Both the position numbers and the translations under genes were made by a program. The notes under the pieces were generated by a model. It made no database searches. It saw nothing but the letters and a program-made list of their open reading frames with translations, and was not told where the DNA came from. Below, piece after piece: positions 1 through 4,943 of a DNA stretch of 7,161 nucleotides. Each line of letters starts with the position of its first letter. Position 1 is the stretch's first letter. The DNA is from JACVRW01 sp035645115 (GTDB lineage Bacteria > Actinomycetota > Thermoleophilia > Solirubrobacterales > Thermoleophilaceae), in contig DASQNF010000036.1 of assembly GCA_035645115.1 (NCBI GenBank), positions 1 through 7,161 of the forward strand, read 5' to 3'.

Positions 1-42
1 CCGGCGCGCGCGGAGGCCCTGGTCGCGCCCCTTTGCCCGCCC

Positions 43-69
43 CCGCGCGGTGTAGGGTGCCGCGCGGTG
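43..69. repeat. 10-bp direct repeats flanking the -10 box of the phosphate operon
   Basis: The sequence CCGCGCGGTG occurs at 43-52 and again at 60-69, with a 17-bp period. The first 8 bases of each copy (CCGCGCGG) are themselves palindromic. Between the copies lies the candidate -10 hexamer, and the GTG start codon of the DUF47 gene forms the last three bases of the second copy. Two identical palindromic boxes bracketing a promoter look like a regulator binding site, but in DNA this GC-rich short C/G palindromes also arise by chance. The repeats are seen; an operator role is inferred. Confidence 0.4.
53..58 (+). promoter_or_regulatory. Candidate -10 box TAGGGT, leaderless start
   Basis: TAGGGT fits the actinobacterial TAnnnT -10 pattern and ends 8 nt before the GTG codon at 67, so transcription would begin at or next to the start codon. 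No convincing -35 element is visible at 16-18 bp upstream. There is no full Shine-Dalgarno; the AGGG inside the hexamer is a weak alternative reading as a ribosome-binding site. Confidence 0.5.
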
Positions 70-690
70 CGCCTGTCGAGGGTTCTGGCCCCAAGGGACC
101 GCGAGTTCTTCGACCTCTTCGAGGAGGCGGGCGGCAACATCCTGCGCGCCGCCGGGCTGCTCGAGGAGATGCTCGAGGACTTTCCCGAGCGCAGTGACCT
201 CGCGCGGGAGATCCTGCTGTGCGAGCAGGAGGGCGACCGGATTACGCACGACATCATCCAGCGCCTCAACCAGACCTTCGTCACTCCGATCGACCGCGAG
301 GACATCCACGCGATCGCGTCCGCGCTCGACGACGTCGTGGACTACACCGAGGAGGTCGCGGACTATCTCGGGCTCTACAAGATCGAGGCCCCGATGTCCC
401 AGGCGCAGGACCTCGCGAAGGTGCTGCACGGGGCGGCCCGCCAGATCGCCGAGGCGATGCCGCGGCTGCGCGGGTTCAAGGACATCAACCAGTTCACGGT
501 CGAGATCAACCGCCTCGAGAACGACGGCGACCGGATCACGCGCGAGGCGATCGCCTCGCTGTTCGACACCGGAATCGATCCCATGGTCGTGATCCGCTGG
601 AAGGACATCTTCGAGCGCCTCGAGGAGGCCATCGACGCAACCGAGCGGGTGGCCAACATCCTCGAGGGCATCGTGATCAAGAACTCGTGA
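67..690 (+). CDS. DUF47 family PhoU-like protein, probable phosphate transport regulator
   Basis: This 207-residue protein matches the DUF47/PhoU-like family of all-helical cytoplasmic proteins that accompany PiT phosphate transporters and probably regulate them. The N-terminus has the family opening (PRDREFFDLFEE, 9-20). Acidic metal-binding style motifs recur in two halves: E53-x-E55-x-x-D57 followed by TPIDREDI (73-80) and DDVVDY (88-93), then NRLENDGD (148-155) and KDIFERLEEAIDATE (179-193). The two-fold layout is typical of PhoU-like helical bundles, and the length (about 205-210) is normal for the family. The GTG at 67 is chosen because it puts the conserved N-terminus right at the start and sits 8 nt after a -10-like hexamer. 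The stop is 20 bases before the PiT transporter, so the two are almost certainly cotranscribed. The family assignment is strong; the regulatory role is inferred from the family and context. Confidence 0.92.
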   Translation: MRLSRVLAPRDREFFDLFEEAGGNILRAAGLLEEMLEDFPERSDLAREILLCEQEGDRITHDIIQRLNQTFVTPIDREDIHAIASALDDVVDYTEEVADYLGLYKIEAPMSQAQDLAKVLHGAARQIAEAMPRLRGFKDINQFTVEINRLENDGDRITREAIASLFDTGIDPMVVIRWKDIFERLEEAIDATERVANILEGIVIKNS

Positions 691-710
691 GCGGGTAAGC
701 ACCCCGGCAT

Positions 711-1835
711 ATGGAGAGCGACGTCATCGTCGTGATCGTCGTGGCCACGGCGCTCGCGTTCGACTTCACCAACGGCTTCCACGACACGGCGAACGTGGTA
801 GCGACCTCGATCTCCACGCGCGCGATGGCGCCCAAGCTCGCGGTCGGCTACGCCGCGGTGCTGAACTTCGTCGGCGCGTTCATATCGCTCGAGGTGGCGG
901 CAACGATCGCCAAGGACGTTGTCGACCCTGGGTCGATCGGGCTGCTCGCGGTGTTCGGCGGGTTGGTCGGCGCGATCGCATGGAACCTGATCACCTGGTA
1001 CTTCGGGCTGCCGTCGAGCTCCTCCCACGCCCTCATCGGCGGCATGGTGGGCGCCGTGCTGGTGGCGGAGGGACCCAGCGCGGTGTCTTTCGAGGAGGGC
1101 GTCCTCGGCAAGGTGATGATCCCGGCGCTCGTGGCGCCCACGCTCGCGTTCGTGGTCGGTGGCGTGGCGATCCTCGTCCTCTATCGGATCGTCGGCGGGC
1201 TGCGTCCCGCTCCGGTCACGAGCGGCTTCCGGTTCGGCCAGGTGATCTCCGGCGGCCTCCTGGCGCTCGCCCACGGCACGAACGACGCCCAGAAGACCAT
1301 GGGCGTGATCACGCTCGCGCTGGTGGCCAACGGAACGATCGCCCAGGACGACTTCCACGTGCCCGACTGGGTGGTGGTCTCGGCCGCGACCGCGATCGCG
1401 CTCGGCACATACGCCGGCGGCTGGCGGATCATCAAGACGATGGGCAGCCGCATCCACAAGATGGACTCCGCGCAGGGCTTCGCCGCGCAGGGCGCCGGCG
1501 CCGCCGTGATCCTGGCCGCCTCCAAGGTGGGCTTCCCGCTCTCGACCACCCACACGATCTCCGGAGCCGTGATCGGGTCGGGCGCCGCCAAGCGGCTGTC
1601 GGCGGTGCGCTGGGGGGTGGCCGGGAACATCCTCATGGCCTGGCTGCTCACGCTGCCTGCGGCGGCCGGCATCGGTGCGCTCACCTACGGCGTCACGCGG
1701 ATATTCGGCAGCGGCGCGGCGGGACCGGTGATCGTCTCGGCGCTGATCCTGTTCGCAGTGGCCCTGCTGTTCGTGCGCAGGGCCCAAGAGCACGCGAAGA
1801 ACCCCGTGGGCCGCGCGGAGGCGGAGCTCACGTGA
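711..1835 (+). CDS. pit: PiT family inorganic phosphate transporter
   Basis: A 374-residue integral membrane protein of the PiT/PHO-4 family, which imports phosphate (usually as a neutral metal-phosphate complex) using the proton or sodium gradient. The hallmark inverted duplication is visible. The first half has NGFHDTANVVAT (21-32) and PSSSSHALIGG (101-111); the second half has HGTNDAQKTMG (188-198) and PLSTTHTISGAVIGSG (276-291). Hydrophobic stretches at about 4-18, 43-64, 76-98, 133-160, 219-238, 300-328 and 336-355 fit a multi-pass protein. The family signature begins only about 20 residues in, so ATG 711 gives the expected short N-terminus. No good Shine-Dalgarno precedes it, so it may depend on translation of the DUF47 gene 20 nt upstream. 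The stop codon overlaps the start of the next small membrane gene. Sodium versus proton coupling cannot be read from the sequence. Confidence 0.95.
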   Translation: MESDVIVVIVVATALAFDFTNGFHDTANVVATSISTRAMAPKLAVGYAAVLNFVGAFISLEVAATIAKDVVDPGSIGLLAVFGGLVGAIAWNLITWYFGLPSSSSHALIGGMVGAVLVAEGPSAVSFEEGVLGKVMIPALVAPTLAFVVGGVAILVLYRIVGGLRPAPVTSGFRFGQVISGGLLALAHGTNDAQKTMGVITLALVANGTIAQDDFHVPDWVVVSAATAIALGTYAGGWRIIKTMGSRIHKMDSAQGFAAQGAGAAVILAASKVGFPLSTTHTISGAVIGSGAAKRLSAVRWGVAGNILMAWLLTLPAAAGIGALTYGVTRIFGSGAAGPVIVSALILFAVALLFVRRAQEHAKNPVGRAEAELT

Positions 1836-2074
1836 CGATCGCGGCCGTGGTGAACACCGGGGACCTGCTCGAGCTGGTCTGGGTCTCGCTGGCCGCCGGC
1901 ATCGGAGTCACGGCCGCTTTCGGCCTCGCGATCGTCGGGAGCACGCGGGCGTTCGAGCTCGGGCGCGAGCGCCGTCCCGGCGAGGCCACCGTGTTCGCAG
2001 CCCTCGGCGCCGTCGCCATGGCCGCCGTGGTCGGCGCGATCGTCTACGGGCTCGTGGTGCTGATCGCCAAGTAG
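1832..2074 (+). CDS. Small two-helix membrane protein coupled to the PiT transporter
   Basis: An 80-residue protein I cannot assign to a named family. It starts with GTG at 1832, sharing GTGA (1832-1835) with the stop of the transporter. A GGAG at 1823-1826 lies 5 nt upstream and a GGAGG at 1817-1821 lies 10 nt upstream, so this start has a real ribosome-binding site and is translationally coupled. Two hydrophobic segments, about 14-36 and 53-78, are separated by a charged loop (FELGRERRPGEA, 41-52) rich in Arg and Glu, giving a helical hairpin. The protein ends LIAK just after the second helix. The tight coupling suggests an accessory subunit or stabiliser of the phosphate transporter; this is inferred from position only. 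Codon use matches its neighbours. It would be missed or mis-started if the longer open frame beginning near 980 were taken instead. Confidence 0.8.
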   Translation: MTIAAVVNTGDLLELVWVSLAAGIGVTAAFGLAIVGSTRAFELGRERRPGEATVFAALGAVAMAAVVGAIVYGLVVLIAK

Positions 2075-2075
2075 C

Positions 2076-2103
2076 GCGCCGCCCCTGCCCGTGACGGCGG
2101 CGC
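2076..2103 (+). terminator. Candidate hairpin terminator after the phosphate operon
   Basis: Two bases after the TAG stop (2072-2074) the arms GCGCCGCC (2076-2083) and GGCGGCGC (2096-2103) form a perfect 8-bp, all-GC stem with a 12-nt loop. There is no T-tract, as is common in high-GC actinobacteria, so termination is plausible but unproven. A second dyad, GCTGGCCAGC (2102-2111), overlaps its right arm. The site lies between two convergent genes, where a terminator is expected. Confidence 0.4.
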
Positions 2104-2148
2104 TGGCCAGCCGCGACGGCGGGGCGCCGGCTCAGCCCGTTACGGCGG
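2089..2148. repeat. Three imperfect 12-bp direct repeats, CCGnnACGGCGG
   Basis: Copies lie at 2089-2100 (CCGTGACGGCGG), 2111-2122 (CCGCGACGGCGG) and 2137-2148 (CCGTTACGGCGG). They start 22 and 26 bp apart, in the convergent gap and the last codons of the minus-strand PLP enzyme. Only positions 4-5 of the unit vary. The first copy overlaps the candidate terminator stem. A function is not evident. Confidence 0.4.
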
Positions 2149-3211
2149 CCACCAGCCGCTCGAGCTCGTCCTCGCGGTTCCAGGCGCCCACCGACGCCCG
2201 CACGTAGGGGCCGCCCGGCAGGTCGCGCAGGACGAGGCCGGCGGCCGTCAGCCGCTCGACGAGCGTGGCCGGCTCGGGCGCCTCGAACGCCACGAGCGTG
2301 GAGCGCCCGCGAGCCGCCACGGCCACCCCGCGCTCGGCGAGCCGCTCGGCAAGCCGGGAGGCGAGCTTGCAGCCGCGCTCGTGCACCGCCGGGATGCCGG
2401 CCTCCTCGAGCACGTCGAGCGCCGCCAGCGCCCACTCGACCTGGTGGGGGGCGGGAAACCCGGTAGCTAGCCGGCGAGCGTCGCCGTGCAGGGGCGAGTG
2501 GAGCGGGTCCCCGGGGTCCTCGAGCGCGTGGTAGCCCGGCCAGGGAGCGCGCAAAGCCGCGATCCGGTCGGCGCGCGCGTACAGGTAGCCGATCCCGTTC
2601 GGACCGCACAGCCACTTCTGCCCGGAGGCGGCGTAGTAGTGGCAGCCGAGCGCACGCACGTCCACCGGCACGGCGCCGAGCCCCTGGGCGCCGTCGAGCA
2701 GCACATCGACGCCGGTGGCGGCGAGCGCAGCGTGGTCGACGATGCGGCCGCTCTTCCACGACACGTGCGAGCACGCCACGAGGCGGGTCCGCGGTTCCAC
2801 CGCGGCGGCCAGCTCGTGGAACGGCGCCACCCTGAGGCGCACGCCCCTGGTGTCGCGCGCGGCCGCCAGCGGGCCGAGCACGCCCGGATGCTCCTCGTCG
2901 CTCGTCACGATCTCGTCGCCGGGGCGCAGGTCGAGTGCGGTCAGGATCGAGTTGACGCCGTCCGTTGTCGAGCCCGTCAGCGCCAGCTCCCCGAGCTCGG
3001 CGCCGATCAGCGCAGCCACGCGGCCGCGCAGGACCTCGCCGCGCTCGACCAGGTCGTCCATGAACGCCTTGCCGCTTCGACCCTGCCCGGCCTGCCGCCG
3101 CAGCGACTCCTCGGCGGCCACGAGCGCCCGGCCCGGCACCGGCCCGTTGGTGCCGGCGTTCAGGTAGACGAGCTCCGCGAGCGCGGGGAACTGGGCGCGC
3201 AGGCTCTCCAC
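2132..3211 (-). CDS. Class V aminotransferase-fold PLP-dependent enzyme
   Basis: A 359-residue fold-type I PLP enzyme of the aminotransferase class V group (cysteine desulfurase, isopenicillin epimerase and EgtE-like lyases). Visible features in order: the N-terminal YLNAGTNGPVP (16-26); the phosphate-binding STTDGVN (81-87); EEHPG (106-110), with H108 at the usual cofactor-stacking position; LLDGAQGLG (171-179), with D173 facing the pyridine nitrogen; and SGQKWLCGP (196-204), with K199 as the Schiff-base lysine. The C-terminal RxGxxC segment of SufS-type desulfurases is absent (the matching region reads VRASVGAW), so cysteine desulfurase activity is unlikely. The substrate is unknown. A longer frame opens with ATG at 3283 and another ATG lies at 3247, but both run into the divergent hydrolase gene. 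GTG 3211 gives the normal family N-terminus and lies 8 nt after a TAGTAT box, so I prefer it. Cytoplasmic. Confidence 0.87.
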   Translation of the reverse strand: MESLRAQFPALAELVYLNAGTNGPVPGRALVAAEESLRRQAGQGRSGKAFMDDLVERGEVLRGRVAALIGAELGELALTGSTTDGVNSILTALDLRPGDEIVTSDEEHPGVLGPLAAARDTRGVRLRVAPFHELAAAVEPRTRLVACSHVSWKSGRIVDHAALAATGVDVLLDGAQGLGAVPVDVRALGCHYYAASGQKWLCGPNGIGYLYARADRIAALRAPWPGYHALEDPGDPLHSPLHGDARRLATGFPAPHQVEWALAALDVLEEAGIPAVHERGCKLASRLAERLAERGVAVAARGRSTLVAFEAPEPATLVERLTAAGLVLRDLPGGPYVRASVGAWNREDELERLVAAVTG

Positions 3212-3219
3212 GGCCGCGG

Positions 3220-3225
3220 ATACTA
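3220..3225 (-). promoter_or_regulatory. Candidate -10 box TAGTAT for the PLP enzyme, leaderless
   Basis: Read on the minus strand, TAGTAT (3225 down to 3220) fits TAnnnT. It is followed by 8 nt and then the GTG at 3211, the same spacing as at the DUF47 gene. No -35 or Shine-Dalgarno is apparent. This spacing is the main support for the 3211 start over longer alternatives. Confidence 0.45.
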
Positions 3226-3229
3226 GGCT
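3224..3229 (+). promoter_or_regulatory. Candidate -10 box TAGGCT for the MBL hydrolase
   Basis: TAGGCT fits TAnnnT and ends 10 nt before the ATG at 3240, which allows a leader of only a few nucleotides or none. It shares two base pairs with the oppositely directed box at 3220-3225, so the two promoters probably cannot be opened at once. There is no Shine-Dalgarno before 3240. No clear -35 is seen. Confidence 0.42.
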
Positions 3230-3238
3230 GCCCGGCCT

Positions 3239-3260
3239 GATGATCATCGAGCGCTCGATG
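3239..3260. promoter_or_regulatory. Overlapping palindromes at a divergent gene start, possible operator
   Basis: Two perfect palindromes overlap here: GATGATCATC (3239-3248) and the 16-bp CATCGAGCGCTCGATG (3245-3260). They cover codons 1-7 of the MBL hydrolase gene and lie roughly 28-49 bp upstream of the PLP enzyme start. A dimeric regulator bound here could block one promoter and touch the -35 region of the other. The symmetry is seen; the operator role is inferred. Confidence 0.4.
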
Positions 3261-3977
3261 CACCCCGACTGGCTGTCGAACACCTATCTCGTGGCCGACG
3301 AGGAGGGCGGGGCGGCGGTGGCGATCGACGCCGGCGGGCCCTCGCAACCGCTGTTCGAGGCGGCCGACCGGTTGGGCCTCGACGTGCGCATGCTGCTGCT
3401 CACCCATCACCACACCGACCACGTGGCCGAGAGCGAGGCTTGGAGGGAGCGCTATCGGCTCGAGACCGTGGCCCACCCGGTCGAGGCCGCGCTGATCGCC
3501 GGCGTGGACCGCGCGATCGAGCCGGGCGAGACGCTCGAGCTGGGCGCCCTCTCGATCGAGTCCCTGCACACGCCCGGGCACACGGCCGGGATGCTCAACT
3601 TCGCCGTGAACCAGACGGACGTGTTCACCGGCGACACGCTCTTCAAGGGCTCGGTGGGCGGCGTGCGGGCGCCGGGCTCGACGAGCTTCGCCGATCTCAA
3701 GCGCTCCGTCATGGACGTGCTGATGGCGCTCCCGCCCGAGACCCGGCTGCACCCGGGGCATACCGACCCCACCACCGTCGCGGCGGAGTGGGAGTCGAAC
3801 GCCTTTGTGCGGCTGTGGCGCGGGCTCGACGAGGAGGGCGGCGAGAGCTGCCGGGTGGAGGGGGAGGAGGCGACCCTCGTGCTGCTCGGGCCCGACTACG
3901 ACGGCGGCCACAAGGCCTGGGTGCGCTGGCCCGACGGGCGCGACGACATCGTGCCGGGGAGCCGGGTCGAGCGCTGA
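3240..3977 (+). CDS. Metallo-beta-lactamase-fold hydrolase with a C-terminal extension
   Basis: A 245-residue MBL-superfamily protein of the glyoxalase II-like type. All metal-binding motifs are intact: THHHTDH (55-61) gives H56, H58, D60 and H61; TPGHTAG (111-117) gives H114; GDTLF (131-135) gives D132; and HPGHTD (171-176) gives H174, so a two-metal hydrolase site is expected. Residues 1-190 make up the catalytic domain. The last 45-50 residues, from about 200, contain alternating hydrophobic stretches (ATLVLLGPDYD, KAWVRWPDG, DDIVPGSRVE) that look like a small beta domain not usual in simple glyoxalase II-like proteins. There is no signal peptide, so it is probably cytoplasmic. ATG 3240 is chosen for its position after the TAGGCT box; ATG 3258 (residue 7) is a possible alternative. 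The gene is divergent from the PLP enzyme. The substrate is unknown: thioesters, persulfides or other glyoxalase II-type esters are all possible. Confidence 0.9.
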   Translation: MIIERSMHPDWLSNTYLVADEEGGAAVAIDAGGPSQPLFEAADRLGLDVRMLLLTHHHTDHVAESEAWRERYRLETVAHPVEAALIAGVDRAIEPGETLELGALSIESLHTPGHTAGMLNFAVNQTDVFTGDTLFKGSVGGVRAPGSTSFADLKRSVMDVLMALPPETRLHPGHTDPTTVAAEWESNAFVRLWRGLDEEGGESCRVEGEEATLVLLGPDYDGGHKAWVRWPDGRDDIVPGSRVER

Positions 3978-4001
3978 GCGCGCGGCCGCCCACGCGGCGG
4001 A

Positions 4002-4010
4002 TGGCATGAT
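4002..4010 (+). promoter_or_regulatory. Candidate extended -10 (TGG-CATGAT) upstream of the coupled pair
   Basis: CATGAT (4005-4010) matches four of six positions of TATAAT, is preceded by a TGn extension at 4002-4004, and ends 6 nt before the ATG at 4017. It lies inside the small dyad GCATGATGC (4004-4012). No Shine-Dalgarno precedes the ATG, in line with a leaderless start. Readthrough from the hydrolase gene 39 nt upstream is equally possible. Confidence 0.33.
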
Positions 4011-4016
4011 GCAGCG

Positions 4017-4943
4017 ATGGTCCCGCAGGCCGCCCAGACGGACATCAGGCGGGCGCTGTTCGGGCGCCTGATCGACCACGCCGCCCTGTTTCCGCCGGCC
4101 AGCATGAGCGTGCCCGACGCCGCGGCCGAGGACAGGCGCGCGCGCGAGAGCCCGTACGCGTGGATGCTCGATCGCTTCATCTGCCCCGCGTCCAAGCTCG
4201 AGGCGCTGCGCGAGCAGATGCCCTGGGAGATCGCCCCCGGCCTGAGCGTGGTCCTCGACGGCGCCGGCGGGGCTTCCGCGAGCGAGTGGCCGAGCGCGCT
4301 GGCCGCGGACGCCGGTCGGGTGGCGGAGGCGATGGCGGCGGGGGCGCCGGTGGAGGCGGTGGAGCTGCGACTGCCCGCGCCGCGCCCGGAGTCGGCAGCG
4401 CTCCTGAGCGCCCATCGCACGCTTCGCCCGCTCGGGGTGGAGGCCTACTTCGAGCTCGTCCCGGGAGAGCGCTGGCGCGACACCGTGCCGGCCGCGATCG
4501 GCGCGGTGGCGGGCATCGGCGGCCGCGTCAAGCTGCGCTGCGGCGGCGAGAGCGCCGCGGCGTTCCCGCCCGTCGAGCTCGTGGCGCTCGTGATCGCCTC
4601 CGCCCGCCAGGCGGGCGTGGCGTTCAAGGCCACGGCGGGGCTCCACCATCCCGTTCGCCACGTCGAGCCCGGCAGCGGATTTCCGATGCACGGCTTCCTC
4701 AACCTCCTCGCGGCCAGCGCCTTTGCCGGCGCGGGCGCGGCCCGCGCGCGCGAGCTCGAGGCGGTGCTCGCGGAGGAGGACCCTGCCGCGTTCCGGCTCG
4801 GCGAGGACTCTTTGGCCGTGGCGGGCCTCGAGGCGGACGCGAGCGAGGTGGCCGGCGCCCGCCGGGCGCTCTTCACGGGCTACGGGAGCTGCAGCTGGAG
4901 CGAGCCAGTGGAGGACCTGCGGCGGCTCGGAGTGCTGGCGTGA
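4017..4943 (+). CDS. Conserved protein of unknown function coupled to fumarylacetoacetase
   Basis: A 308-residue soluble protein that I recognise only as a type of hypothetical protein found beside fumarylacetoacetase in actinobacteria; no function is known to me. Conserved-looking blocks are LIDHAALFPPA (18-28), YFELVPGE (144-151), VKLRCGGESAAAFP (171-184), FKATAGLHHPVRH (203-215), MHGFLNLLAA (224-233) and FTGYGSCSWSEPVEDL (286-301). Short strands ending in charged or Gly-rich loops, alternating with Ala-rich helices, suggest an alpha/beta barrel. Lys172, Lys204, His210, His211, Cys175 and Cys292 are candidate active-site residues. There is no signal peptide or membrane helix. The stop overlaps the fumarylacetoacetase start by 4 nt (GTGA, 4940-4943), so the two are translationally coupled. 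A role in aromatic amino-acid breakdown is inferred from this; a thiol-independent isomerase or an aldolase-like enzyme are untested options. Confidence 0.85.
   Translation: MVPQAAQTDIRRALFGRLIDHAALFPPASMSVPDAAAEDRRARESPYAWMLDRFICPASKLEALREQMPWEIAPGLSVVLDGAGGASASEWPSALAADAGRVAEAMAAGAPVEAVELRLPAPRPESAALLSAHRTLRPLGVEAYFELVPGERWRDTVPAAIGAVAGIGGRVKLRCGGESAAAFPPVELVALVIASARQAGVAFKATAGLHHPVRHVEPGSGFPMHGFLNLLAASAFAGAGAARARELEAVLAEEDPAAFRLGEDSLAVAGLEADASEVAGARRALFTGYGSCSWSEPVEDLRRLGVLA

Noticed and set aside
1466..1490. Short direct repeat GCGCAGGGC within the PiT gene
   Set aside because: Both copies are in frame and encode Ala-Gln-Gly within a Gly/Ala-rich helix region; this is explained by coding.
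375..1793. Long minus-strand open frame (472 codons) opposite the DUF47 and PiT genes
   Set aside because: Its translation is dominated by Arg, His, Asp and Gly with no recognisable domain. It is the usual antisense shadow of a high-GC gene; the plus-strand proteins have clear family motifs.
980..1831. Upstream extension of the small membrane protein frame
   Set aside because: Before 1832 the frame is an out-of-frame reading of the PiT gene, rich in Arg, His and Gly. The hydrophobic protein begins only at 1832.
3212..3283. Longer N-terminus for the PLP enzyme (ATG 3283 or 3247)
   Set aside because: Either start would overlap the divergent hydrolase gene and add residues with no family match. 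GTG 3211 gives the normal N-terminus and lies 8 nt after a TAGTAT box.
1908..4691. Minus-strand open frame of 927 codons spanning several genes
   Set aside because: It crosses a convergent gap, the out-of-frame PLP gene and two plus-strand genes. Its composition is Arg/Ala/Gly-rich and low in complexity. Long stop-free antisense frames are expected at this G+C content.
4160..4939. Upstream extension of the fumarylacetoacetase frame
   Set aside because: This part overlaps the upstream gene in another frame and translates to Arg/Gly-rich sequence without FAH homology. The GTG at 4940 with its Shine-Dalgarno is a far better start.
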